From contig NZ_JH165054.1 in assembly GCF_000227295.1 (NCBI RefSeq), forward strand, positions 2,371,577 through 2,435,576: a stretch of DNA of 64,000 nucleotides, given 5' to 3'. The DNA is from Cutibacterium avidum ATCC 25577. GTDB taxonomy: Bacteria > Actinomycetota > Actinomycetes > Propionibacteriales > Propionibacteriaceae. The translations under genes and the position numbers were made by a program. Each line of letters starts with the position of its first letter. Positions within the stretch are counted from its first letter, which is position 1. The notes under the pieces were generated by a model. The model made no database searches. It had not been told where the DNA came from and was given only the letters and a program-made list of their open reading frames with translations. This document shows positions 36,679 to 45,353 of the stretch, piece by piece.

Positions 36679-37109
36679 TCACCGCTGTTCACCGACGTGC
36701 CGGCAGCGGCGACACCACCGAGCTTGTCAGGAGTCGTGTCGAGGATGATGATCGGGCAGACCGCACTGCGACCGCCTTCGGCAATACGGGCAGGGTTCCA
36801 CGTGATGAGCTTGTCCCCGACGGAAACCTCTGCCCCCTCCTCGGTGTGGAGGGTGAATCCCTCCCCCTCCAGCTGGACGGTGTCGATGCCCAGATGCACC
36901 AGCACCCCGAAACCGTCCGCCTGAAGGACGAAGGCATGCGGGTGCAGCTTGACGATGCGTCCCGCCACCGGGGCCACGGCGGTGACATCACCGTCGCCGG
37001 TGGGCTGCAGGGCGACGCCGGGGCCCACCAGCCCCTGTGCAAACACCGGATCAGGAACCTCGGACAACGTCATCAGGGTGCCGTCGAGGGGGGAAAGGAT
37101 CGAGGGCAT
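36657..37109 (-). CDS. crr: PTS sugar transporter subunit IIA (glucose family)
   Basis: 150-aa EIIA of the glucose/N-acetylglucosamine PTS family, which accepts phosphate from HPr and passes it to EIIB. It starts with ILSPLDGTLMTLSEVPDPVF, has VAPVAGRIVKLHPHAFVLQ, and carries the active-site His in FGVLVHLGIDTVQLEGEGF. As a separate protein it serves a split system with the EIIB and EIIC genes in this cluster. The start is ATG 37109, overlapping the EIIB stop. It may also have a regulatory role like E. coli IIA-Glc, though that is not shown here. Confidence 0.92.
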   Translation of the reverse strand: MPSILSPLDGTLMTLSEVPDPVFAQGLVGPGVALQPTGDGDVTAVAPVAGRIVKLHPHAFVLQADGFGVLVHLGIDTVQLEGEGFTLHTEEGAEVSVGDKLITWNPARIAEGGRSAVCPIIILDTTPDKLGGVAAAGTSVNSGDQLFTVA

Positions 37110-37339
37110 CAGCGCAGGTCCTCGATGTCCTCAGCGAGGGTGTCAGCCTCGGGGCCGACGACCACCTGGACGGAAGTTCCCTGCTGTACGACGCCGAATG
37201 CACCGGCTGCCTTGAGGGCGGCCTCGTCGACGAGGTCGGGGTCGTCAACCTCGACGCGCAGCCGGGTGATGCAGGCCTCGAGGTCGTCAATGTTGTCGTC
37301 GCCACCGAGGGCCGCCAGGATCTGTTCTGCCTTGCTCAT
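37109..37339 (-). CDS. PTS sugar transporter subunit IIB (copy 1)
   Basis: 76-aa EIIB of the glucose family. Its N-terminus AEQILAALGGDDNIDDLEAC is followed by the phospho-accepting Cys in EACITRLRVEVDD; the C-terminus GPEADTLAEDIEDL is also typical. ATG 37339 has AAGGAGACATC just upstream. It is coupled to the EIIA gene. A DasR-type operator candidate lies 74-89 bases upstream. A second EIIB gene occurs 147 bases further on. Confidence 0.92.
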   Translation of the reverse strand: MSKAEQILAALGGDDNIDDLEACITRLRVEVDDPDLVDEAALKAAGAFGVVQQGTSVQVVVGPEADTLAEDIEDLR

Positions 37340-37412
37340 GATGTCTCCTTGTCCTGGTTCGAGATGAACTCCGCCATGGAGGATCCTCGAACAAATACTG
37401 GCCCACCTTCCA

Positions 37413-37428
37413 AGTGGTCCAGACAACT
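37413..37428 (-). promoter_or_regulatory. Candidate DasR-type operator (dre) before EIIB/EIIA genes
   Basis: AGTGGTCCAGACAACT matches the published dre-like pattern ACTGGTCTAGACCACT in most positions, with an imperfect right half. It lies in the 146-base gap between the two EIIB genes, close to the start of the EIIB-EIIA operon. The GntR/UTRA protein encoded next door is the likely binder. Confidence 0.6.
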
Positions 37429-37485
37429 AACACTGAACTCCATCGGGCCGCCCGGTGTCAAGAGACGGTCAGGGTCAAGAAGCGG

Positions 37486-37734
37486 TCAGGTCTCGTGATC
37501 CTCTCCCCACAAATCCTCCAGGTCGGAGGCGAGCAGGTCCGCATCAGGCCCGACGATCACCTGCACGCTTTGCCCCTGCACCGTCACACCATGGACCCCA
37601 GCACGACGCAGAGCCTGCTCATCAACCTGCTCGCAGTTTCGGACCTGGCAGCGCAGGCGGGTCACGCACGGCTCGATCGACACCACGTTGTCGACTCCCC
37701 CCAACGCCGCCAAGATGTGTTCAACACGCTTCAT
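37486..37734 (-). CDS. PTS sugar transporter subunit IIB (copy 2)
   Basis: 82-aa second EIIB, a paralogue of the adjacent 76-aa EIIB: VEHILAALGGVDNVVSIEPC, phospho-Cys in EPCVTRLRCQV, and GPDADLLASDLEDLWG at the C-terminus. The ATG overlaps the stop of the GntR gene by four bases, so it is transcribed with the regulator rather than with EIIA. It has an extra Cys in LRCQVRNCEQ not found in copy 1. Whether both copies serve the same EIIC is unknown. Confidence 0.88.
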   Translation of the reverse strand: MKRVEHILAALGGVDNVVSIEPCVTRLRCQVRNCEQVDEQALRRAGVHGVTVQGQSVQVIVGPDADLLASDLEDLWGEDHET

Positions 37735-38456
37735 CGCGAACCTCCTCGAGGTGGATACAGGGTCCTACGTGGCCCGGAGATCGGCACCCACAGTTTGTAA
37801 CGGTCTCCCCGGTACCAGGACCGGGAGTACGAGACAGCAAGATCGTCGGCATAGGTACGGCGGTTGATGGCCAGCAGGGGAGATCCCACCGGGATGTGCA
37901 ACAGCTCACAGATCACCGCATCGCCACTGAGGGCCTCGATGGCATCCTCCCCCCAGGTGGGGACCAGTCCAGCGTCAGCCAAAGCCCCGTAAATGCTCGT
38001 GGGTACGCCATTCGCCAGCAGATCCGGCATCACTCGCGTGGAGATCCAAGTTCTTTCGACTGCCATCGGAATCCCGTCGGCCAGCCGCACCCGGTAGATG
38101 AAGTGGACGGATTCACCAGGCTCAATCCCCAGCCAGACAGCCACGTCCGGGGTTGCCGGCAGTTCCTCTCCGCGCAGCACCCTGGTATCGGGAATCATCC
38201 CACGTTGACGCATCTCCTCGCTGAAGGACGAGATCCGAGACTGGACGTCAACCTTCGGAGCCCGGACATAGGTTCCACTCCCCCGGCGACGTTCCAGCCG
38301 TCCGCTACTGACCAGCGAGTCCACCGCCTGGCGGACCGTCATCCGCGAGACTCCGAAACGCTCGGCAAGCTCACGCTCACTGGGAACGACATCCCCGACC
38401 GACAGACGGGTGTCGATGAGCTCGACGAGATAGTCCCGCACGGTCACGTACTTCAT
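37731..38456 (-). CDS. dasR: GntR/UTRA-family transcription regulator (DasR-like)
   Basis: 241-aa HutC-subfamily GntR regulator. The N-terminal winged helix-turn-helix has VPSERELAERFGVSRMTVRQ and SGRLERRRGSGTYVRAPKV; the UTRA effector domain covers about residues 85-235, with FSEEMRQRGMIPDTRVLRGE and MAVERTWIST. This arrangement matches DasR/NagR, which sense glucosamine-6-phosphate-type effectors and repress N-acetylglucosamine PTS genes. Two dre-like sites flank the gene, one before each PTS unit. It overlaps the second EIIB gene (ATGA). It is divergent from the EIIC gene, with 213 bases between them. Confidence 0.88.
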   Translation of the reverse strand: MKYVTVRDYLVELIDTRLSVGDVVPSERELAERFGVSRMTVRQAVDSLVSSGRLERRRGSGTYVRAPKVDVQSRISSFSEEMRQRGMIPDTRVLRGEELPATPDVAVWLGIEPGESVHFIYRVRLADGIPMAVERTWISTRVMPDLLANGVPTSIYGALADAGLVPTWGEDAIEALSGDAVICELLHIPVGSPLLAINRRTYADDLAVSYSRSWYRGDRYKLWVPISGPRRTLYPPRGGSR

Positions 38457-38546
38457 GCGTGAATTATGCCCCGGGTGCAGGGCTGACCACCGGTTGGGGA
38501 TCGAACCCGACCGGAATGTTCACGTTCACACATTCTGCGCGCCCTC

Positions 38547-38575
38547 TTGTGATGGCAGTACCGGTGACCTATACT
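38547..38575 (+). promoter_or_regulatory. Sigma-70-type promoter of the EIIC gene
   Basis: A -35 TTGTGA (38547-38552) and a -10 TATACT (38570-38575) with a 17-base spacer. This is one of the best promoter matches in the window. Transcription should start near 38582, exactly where the dre-like operator lies. Confidence 0.7.
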
Positions 38576-38581
38576 TCCGCA

Positions 38582-38597
38582 AGTGGTCCATACCACC
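38582..38597 (+). promoter_or_regulatory. Candidate DasR-type operator (dre) before EIIC gene
   Basis: AGTGGTCCATACCACC is a near-perfect inverted repeat (GTGGTcca/taCCAC) matching the dre pattern. It begins seven bases after the -10 box, so a bound repressor would block transcription start of the EIIC gene. Confidence 0.75.
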
Positions 38598-38669
38598 CCA
38601 CGGACCACCTGATGCCGAACCGACGTGGGCGAAGGCGTCGGACATGAGAACTCACTGCGGAGGAACTCC

Positions 38670-40058
<1,389 letters not shown>

Positions 40059-40080
40059 TCCCGCCCCTCCCCCACCTCAT

Positions 40081-40116
40081 GACGGCGCCCCCGGCACAAG
40101 CAAGCCGGGGCGCCGT
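40081..40116. terminator. Terminator between EIIC and DedA genes
   Basis: Inverted repeat gacggcgcccccggc / gccggggcgccgtc with one bulged base and a short loop. It lies 22 bases after the EIIC stop and serves the convergent DedA gene too. Confidence 0.65.
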
Positions 40117-40128
40117 CCGCAATTGCCC

Positions 40129-40737
40129 TCAGTCGTTCTGCGGAGCGGGCATCACTCGCCGCAGAACCTGGTCCAGGATGACGCCGATGACAATTGCACC
40201 GATGATCCCGACCGTCGCGGCGAGGATGTGGTTGTTGCCCAGGAAACTTGCCGCACCGGCACCAATCCCAGTGGCATATCCAGCCCACAGGACCCCGGCC
40301 AACGCGTCGATGGGGAGGAAGACGCGATAGGAAAAGCGAGTGGCCCCCGCCATGGCGTTGACGATGACACGTCCGCCAGGGATGTATCGGGCGACCAGGA
40401 TGCACAGCGGCCCGCGCACCAGCAACTGGTGAGTGGCCCAGGCGACGGTCTTCTGCCGTTTCGGTCCACCGTTGAAAAGCTTGGTGTGGCCGAGCTGATG
40501 CCCAATCCAATATGCGATGTTGTCCCCACACATCGCACCGAGTGCTGCCACCGGGACGATGATCCACCACGGCGGGTGTCCTACTGCTGCCAGGGCGACG
40601 ACGAGGGATTCGCTGGGGACGGGCGGGAAGAACCCGTCGATGACGCATAGTCCCCCCAACGCCGCAATGACCCAGGGATGGGAGGCATTGGCCGCGATGA
40701 CGCCGTTGACGCTCGCCATCCATGCGGTCAGATCCAT
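40129..40737 (-). CDS. DedA-family membrane protein
   Basis: 202-aa integral membrane protein of the DedA/VTT family, thought to be undecaprenyl-phosphate or phospholipid flippases. Landmarks are IDGFFPPVPSESLVVALAAV near the start, AMCGDNIAYWIGHQLG and CILVARYIPGGRVIVNAMAG (family Gly-x-x-x-Pro/Arg motif). The start is ATG 40737 (MDLTAWMASVNG); an 82-residue extension to 40983 is antisense to the neighbour and has no homology-like content. It is the last gene of the minus-strand RDD-GT4-DedA group. Confidence 0.87.
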   Translation of the reverse strand: MDLTAWMASVNGVIAANASHPWVIAALGGLCVIDGFFPPVPSESLVVALAAVGHPPWWIIVPVAALGAMCGDNIAYWIGHQLGHTKLFNGGPKRQKTVAWATHQLLVRGPLCILVARYIPGGRVIVNAMAGATRFSYRVFLPIDALAGVLWAGYATGIGAGAASFLGNNHILAATVGIIGAIVIGVILDQVLRRVMPAPQND

Positions 40738-40760
40738 ACCTGCCAGTCTTCCACCCAGGC

Positions 40761-41882
40761 TCAACCGGTCGTCACATGGCTGGAGATCGCCTGTCGGTAG
40801 ACCGTCTCCAACTGATCGACGACGGGCCCGGCCGCGAATCGGGAGCGAGCCTGCCATGCGATCGCCGCTCGGTCCCACGGCCGACCAAGCACCTGTTGCA
40901 GGCCATCTGCCAGCGCGTCGACGTCCCCCACCGGGACGACCATGCCGTTGCTGTCGTCGATGAACTCCTGTGGACCACCACACGCCGTCGTCAGGACTGG
41001 TAGGCCTGCCGCCAACGCTTCGGCGCAGACCACCCCGAAGGTCTCGGCGTGGGAGGCCAGGGCGAAGGCGTCGGCACCCGCGAGCTCCTCCGCGATGCGC
41101 TCACGCGGCTGGGTACCCAGCAGGACGATATTCGGGTTGTTGGCAGCGATGGTCTCCAACGACCCCCGTTGTGGTCCGTCCCCGATGATGCGCAGCTGAA
41201 CTCCGGGCACCTGCTCGACGGCATGGGCCAGTTCGACCATTCCTTTGCCTGGGTTGAGGGTGGCGACGCTGACCACCACCGTTCCCTCATGACGGCGGGC
41301 AGGACGGTCAAAGAGATCGACATCGACGATGTTGGGAATCACCGTCGAGGTGATCCCATGCCCTGCCAGCCGCGAACTCAGCCCCTGGGAGACACTGACG
41401 ACCGCGTCGGCCCTGTCTCCAGCGACCGAGATGTCCTCGGTCAGGCGCCGATCAGGATTCGCCAGGTGGGAGTCATGCTCTGTCCACACCAGTGGCTCCG
41501 GAAACTCGGCGCGGGTCGCAGCGGCCGCGAATCGCGCGAAGTGAGCATGGATGACGTCAGGCGTTCCCCACTCGGAGGTCACGGTTCGATGGAGTCGTCG
41601 CGCAGCCCAGGCGTGAACACGATGATCAGTCCGCGCGGAAACGGCCCCCACCGGGACATCCAGTCTCACCACCGTGATGCCGTCATCGCGTTCCACGGCG
41701 TGCTCGACACGAGTTCCGAACTTCCGCCAGTGCCGGGCCGAGCGTGCGTCGAGGACGGCCAGTACCACCTCATGGGCCTGTTGGCGCAGCGCCACCGCCT
41801 GGTCGTACTCGAAGATCCCCCGCAGCGGAGCTTCCGGGCTCGGAGTACCCCGAGACAAAACCATGACGCGCATATCACTCAC
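40761..41882 (-). CDS. GT4-family glycosyltransferase
   Basis: 373-aa cytosolic glycosyltransferase with the GT-B fold. The N-terminal domain has MRVMVLSRGTPSPEAPLRGI and DVIHAHFARFAAAA. The C-terminal donor domain has SVATLNPGKGMVELAHAV, LLGTQPRERIAEELAGADAF and the E-x7-E motif in HAETFGVVCAEALAAGLPV, followed by GGPQEFID. Donor and acceptor are unknown; neighbours (DedA, RDD) suggest an envelope glycolipid or polysaccharide. The start is GTG 41882, overlapping the RDD stop; ATG 41873 is a close alternative. Confidence 0.88.
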   Translation of the reverse strand: MSDMRVMVLSRGTPSPEAPLRGIFEYDQAVALRQQAHEVVLAVLDARSARHWRKFGTRVEHAVERDDGITVVRLDVPVGAVSARTDHRVHAWAARRLHRTVTSEWGTPDVIHAHFARFAAAATRAEFPEPLVWTEHDSHLANPDRRLTEDISVAGDRADAVVSVSQGLSSRLAGHGITSTVIPNIVDVDLFDRPARRHEGTVVVSVATLNPGKGMVELAHAVEQVPGVQLRIIGDGPQRGSLETIAANNPNIVLLGTQPRERIAEELAGADAFALASHAETFGVVCAEALAAGLPVLTTACGGPQEFIDDSNGMVVPVGDVDALADGLQQVLGRPWDRAAIAWQARSRFAAGPVVDQLETVYRQAISSHVTTG

Positions 41883-42301
41883 TTGCGATTGACGACGACG
41901 GTGCCCAGTACGAGATCGTCGAGACCTCGCCTTTCTGCACCGATGACGAGGGCCGGAATGACGAGGCACTTCATCGCTGTGCGGGCGGCCGCTCGCCACC
42001 ATCCGATGGGGCCGAGGCCATCGAGTCGGACCACGGCCACTCGGGCGACGATCTGGCCGAAGGATCCGCCTGCCATCGCGGTGAAGAGGACCGACTCGAC
42101 GAAGAAGACCGCCATCGGCATCCACATCTTCCAGCCTCCACCGCGGATCACTGCCGGCCCGACGATGGTGCTGGCCAGCACCATGGATGCTCCCCAGTCA
42201 ATGATGAGAGCACCAATGCGTTTGCCCCAACTCGCCAGCGATCCGCGCCCTTCCGTGGGCAGCCCGATCGAGGTGCCTGGCACTGCCTCGGTTCCACTCA
42301 C
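41879..42301 (-). CDS. RDD-family membrane protein
   Basis: 140-aa small membrane protein with the RDD-family layout: RDD-like ASWGKRIGALIIDWGASMVL in the first segment, GSFGQIVARVAVVRLDG after the second, and RRGLDDLVLGTVVVNRK at the end. Three membrane segments are seen. The function is unknown; some RDD proteins act as ion antiporters. The start is GTG 42301, with TAGGAT upstream; a frame to 42346 runs into the divergent glnA control region. It is the first gene of the minus-strand group. Confidence 0.85.
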   Translation of the reverse strand: MSGTEAVPGTSIGLPTEGRGSLASWGKRIGALIIDWGASMVLASTIVGPAVIRGGGWKMWMPMAVFFVESVLFTAMAGGSFGQIVARVAVVRLDGLGPIGWWRAAARTAMKCLVIPALVIGAERRGLDDLVLGTVVVNRK

Positions 42302-42326
42302 CCAGGGAATCCTACCGGTAGTACCT

Positions 42327-42364
42327 GTTACACGCTCGAAACACAACGGTGACGGCTAAGCAAC
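42327..42364 (+). promoter_or_regulatory. Four-part GlnR box upstream of glnA
   Basis: GTTAC-N6-GAAAC-N6-GTGAC-N6-GCAAC: all four blocks sit at exact 11-base spacing and match the actinobacterial GlnR pattern gTnAC-n6-GaAAC-n6. It ends 49 bases before the glnA ATG. The same DNA lies just ahead of the divergent RDD gene. Confidence 0.85.
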
Positions 42365-42413
42365 CCGCACGGACTACCGTGAACACATCACCAGCCGTGT
42401 TGATGGAGGAAAG

Positions 42414-43835
42414 ATGTTCGAAGGTCCCGACGACCTGCTCGCCTATGTCAAGAAGGAAGGCATCGAGATGATCGATGTCCGCTTCTGCGACCTCATCGGT
42501 GTCATGCAGCACTTCACCGTCCCCGCCCGAGAGTTCGACAAGGACCAGTACGAGAACGGTCTGGCCTTCGACGGATCCTCCATCCGGGGCTTCCAGAAGA
42601 TCAACGAGTCGGACATGGCCCTGCTGCCTGACCCGACGACCGCCTGGATCGACCCGTTCCGCGAGTGCAAGACGCTCATCGTGAACTTCAACGTCCACGA
42701 CCCGATCACCAAGGAGGCCTACAGCCGCGACCCGCGCAACATCGCACGCAAGGCCGAGGCCTACCTCACCTCCACCGGCATCGGCGACACTGCCTTCTTC
42801 GCCCCCGAGGCCGAGTTCTACGTCTTCGACGACATTCGCTTCGACACTCGCCAGAACACCTCGTACTACTCCATCGACTCCGAGGCTGGTGCCTGGAACA
42901 CCGGACGCACCGAGGACGGCGGCAACCGCGGTTACAAGGTGAAGTACAAGGGCGGTTACTTCCCGGTGGCCCCCACCGACCACTTCGGTGATCTGCGTGA
43001 CGAGATCGTCACCATCATGGAGGGCCTCGACATGAAGGTCGAGCGGGCCCACCACGAGGTCGGCACCGCTGGCCAGGCCGAGATCAACTGGCGCTTCAAT
43101 ACCTTGTCCCGCGCAGCTGACGACGTCATGAAGTTCAAGTACATCGTCAAGAACGTTGCCTGGCAGCACGGCAAGACAGCGACCTTCATGCCGAAACCGA
43201 TCTTTGGTGACAACGGTTCGGGCATGCACGTCCACTCCTCGCTGTGGAGGAACGGCGATCCACTCTTCTTTGACGAGTCCGGTTACGCACAGCTGTCCGA
43301 CATGGCTCGTTACTACATCGGCGGCATCCTCAAGCACGCCCCGTCGCTGCTGGCCTTCACCAACCCGTCGGCCAACTCCTACCATCGTCTCGTTCCTGGC
43401 TTCGAGGCCCCGGTCAACCTGGTGTACTCCCAGCGCAACCGCTCCGCCTGCATGCGTATCCCGATCACCGGTCCGAACCCGAAGGCCAAGCGTGTCGAGT
43501 TCCGCTGCCCCGATCCCTCGGCCAACCCGTACATGGCCTTCGCTGCCCTGCTGCTCGCTGGCCTGGACGGCATCCAGAACAAGATTGAGCCGCCGGCCCC
43601 GGTCGACAAGGACATCTACGAGCTGCCCCCGGAGGAGCACGCCGCCATGGATCACGTTCCTGGCAGCCTCGGAGCCGTCCTCGACCACCTTGAGGACGAT
43701 CATGAGTTCCTCCTTGCCGGTGACGTGTTCACCCCGGATCTCATCGAGACCTGGATCGAGCTCAAGCGTGGTGACCTGAATGCTCTGCAGCAGCGTCCGC
43801 ATCCCTACGAGTTCGACCTGTACTACGACATCTGA
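42414..43835 (+). CDS. glnA: Glutamine synthetase type I (adenylylated form)
   Basis: Makes glutamine from glutamate, ammonia and ATP. The 473-aa product is a full-length GSI. It has [17 protein letters not shown], the ATP/metal segment EAEFYVFDD, the [12 protein letters not shown] loop, NRSACMRIP, and the Tyr regulation site region [12 protein letters not shown], so the adenylylated Tyr is present. ATG 42414 follows GGAGGAAAG. The GlnR box lies upstream. glnE, whose product adenylylates this Tyr, is further along on the opposite strand. A terminator hairpin follows. Confidence 0.98.
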   Translation: MFEGPDDLLAYVKKEGIEMIDVRFCDLIGVMQHFTVPAREFDKDQYENGLAFDGSSIRGFQKINESDMALLPDPTTAWIDPFRECKTLIVNFNVHDPITKEAYSRDPRNIARKAEAYLTSTGIGDTAFFAPEAEFYVFDDIRFDTRQNTSYYSIDSEAGAWNTGRTEDGGNRGYKVKYKGGYFPVAPTDHFGDLRDEIVTIMEGLDMKVERAHHEVGTAGQAEINWRFNTLSRAADDVMKFKYIVKNVAWQHGKTATFMPKPIFGDNGSGMHVHSSLWRNGDPLFFDESGYAQLSDMARYYIGGILKHAPSLLAFTNPSANSYHRLVPGFEAPVNLVYSQRNRSACMRIPITGPNPKAKRVEFRCPDPSANPYMAFAALLLAGLDGIQNKIEPPAPVDKDIYELPPEEHAAMDHVPGSLGAVLDHLEDDHEFLLAGDVFTPDLIETWIELKRGDLNALQQRPHPYEFDLYYDI

Positions 43836-43857
43836 GTCGATCTGACGTGATTCCGTG

Positions 43858-43881
43858 GGGGGGACTTCGGTCGTCCCCCTC
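43858..43881 (+). terminator. Terminator after glnA
   Basis: Stem gggggac / gtccccc with a seven-base loop, 23 bases past the glnA stop. The T-run is weak. Confidence 0.6.
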
Positions 43882-43943
43882 GTCGCGTCGTGGCCAGTCG
43901 AGCGAGGAATGCGACGATTGTGTGAACTTGGGGCTGATTCGCC

Positions 43944-44708
43944 TCAATCCAGCAACCGCACGGCCGCCTCAGGTGTGGGCACGGCGTCAGAACCATCCGG
44001 CCCAGTGGAAGATTCGCCGGTCAGTGCATAGGAGCCTCCCAGATCCAGACACCCCTCCAGGGCGGCCGTCGTCGTCCCCTCTGTTGCGACAAGTCGTCGT
44101 GCTCCGCGGTGCTCGCAATCGCCATTGCTATGCCAGCTCAATTCCCAGCCGGAGAACCCTCCGGGGGCCAGACGCTTGGGTGTGGCCTTGGGGTCGTAGG
44201 GCTTCCAAGTCACCGACACGGGCACCCCAGACTCAGAACTCTGCTGGAGTTTCGGCATGACGGGCACCGTCGTCGTCGACGTGCCGCAGTTGCGGATCAT
44301 GAGCCGGGCGACGCGTGCCCCCAGCGCTTCCTCGACGTCACCAAACCCCATCGCCACTTTCTCGCCTGGCCGGCACGTCAAGGCGCCCCGACCGCCGCCA
44401 ACGCTGGTCACTCGCTGTGGGGACGTGCTCGGCTCGGGGCGAGGACGGGGCGTGTACCTCGGCGTCGCGGTCATTGAGGAGGTCGGTACGACAGCCTCGG
44501 GCACCGCTGGGATCGGCCGTGAACAACCGGACGCCATCGCTGTGGCTGCAATCGCAGCGGCAACCGCTCGCCGGCTCCTCACCCGAGCCACTGCCATGCC
44601 CGGCCGAAAGGTCGACAGGAGAGTCCCCATGATGCCGATGAGGAACGGACGACCATCATTCACGCGGTCCGCCGTCGCGTCCTTGCGGTGACTGGGAAAA
44701 GACATCAT
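43944..44708 (-). CDS. Lipoprotein with DUF4232-like core (distal of two)
   Basis: Exported lipoprotein of unknown function. The signal region RVRSRRAVAAAIAATAMASGC ends in a lipobox, followed by a Thr/Pro/Ser-rich linker. The globular part has TCRPGEKVAMGFGDV, ARLMIRNCGTSTTTVPVMPK, GFSGWELSWHSNGDCEH and a last Cys, the spaced-cysteine beta-sandwich pattern of DUF4232-like proteins. The start is uncertain: ATG 44708 overlaps the stop of the upstream lipoprotein, while ATG 44597 would give a more usual signal peptide length. It shares layout with its upstream neighbour and probably arose by tandem duplication. Confidence 0.65.
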   Translation of the reverse strand: MMSFPSHRKDATADRVNDGRPFLIGIMGTLLSTFRPGMAVARVRSRRAVAAAIAATAMASGCSRPIPAVPEAVVPTSSMTATPRYTPRPRPEPSTSPQRVTSVGGGRGALTCRPGEKVAMGFGDVEEALGARVARLMIRNCGTSTTTVPVMPKLQQSSESGVPVSVTWKPYDPKATPKRLAPGGFSGWELSWHSNGDCEHRGARRLVATEGTTTAALEGCLDLGGSYALTGESSTGPDGSDAVPTPEAAVRLLD

Positions 44709-45331
44709 CCTGACCACACGACCGATCCTTGGATTGGTTTGGGAGATTCCAGCTGTTCGGGATTCTCGGCTTCCCCGGGCTTCGGCGTGGCCGATCGCTT
44801 CACCGTGGGGATGAAGCATCCTTCGTCGCTCACGACCCCTCCGGCAATCTCAACCGACATCACTTGACTGTGGGAACCACAACCACCTTGCCCAGGCCAT
44901 GACAAGGTGACCTTGCGCCCCATTCCGCTGAGCAGTTCTCCCGGGACGACACCGCGCGATTCCCATGCGATCTTGACGGGCGAGCCTGCGGACGTCACCT
45001 TGATCGTCGGCACGGCAGGCAGGGTCAACGGTTTCTCGGTGCAGTTCCGGACGATCAGCTCGACAGAGCTACCCGCGTCTCCCGTCTTCATCGAAGACAT
45101 CTCAAGGGCCGGGGTCGACCCCTTGCACGTCGGCATGGCCGGAGTACTGGCACCAGAAGCACCTTTTGACGGTCTCGGCCGCACCGGCTGGGGCGGAACG
45201 GAATTGGCGATCGGAGTCGCCCCGGGCTGGTTCGCCATGTCGGCGACGGTCGGAGTCTTCTCGGCGCACCCTGCTACGGCCACGACGGCAGCCAGGCACA
45301 CAAACATCGTCACTGGTCGGCGAACAGTCAT
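44705..45331 (-). CDS. Lipoprotein with DUF4232-like core (proximal of two)
   Basis: 208-aa lipoprotein. The signal peptide TVRRPVTMFVCLAAVVAVAGC has a clear lipobox. A Pro/Ser-rich linker leads to a core with PTCKGSTPALEMSSMKTGD, VELIVRNCTEKPLTLPAVPT, RKVTLSWPGQGGCGSHS and a final Cys (SDEGCFIP). The order C, RNC, GGC/GDC, C matches the adjacent lipoprotein. The start is ATG 45331. It is divergent from the NIF3-like gene, with 22 bases between the starts, so promoters must overlap coding ends. No function is known. Confidence 0.78.
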   Translation of the reverse strand: MTVRRPVTMFVCLAAVVAVAGCAEKTPTVADMANQPGATPIANSVPPQPVRPRPSKGASGASTPAMPTCKGSTPALEMSSMKTGDAGSSVELIVRNCTEKPLTLPAVPTIKVTSAGSPVKIAWESRGVVPGELLSGMGRKVTLSWPGQGGCGSHSQVMSVEIAGGVVSDEGCFIPTVKRSATPKPGEAENPEQLESPKPIQGSVVWSG

Positions 45332-45353
45332 ACCCTCAAGTTACCGTGAACCC

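Noticed and set aside
38485-38520. tRNA-like ggatcgaaccc stretch in the regulator/EIIC gap
   Set aside because: No cloverleaf could be folded; there is no D-arm, anticodon arm or acceptor stem at the right distances.
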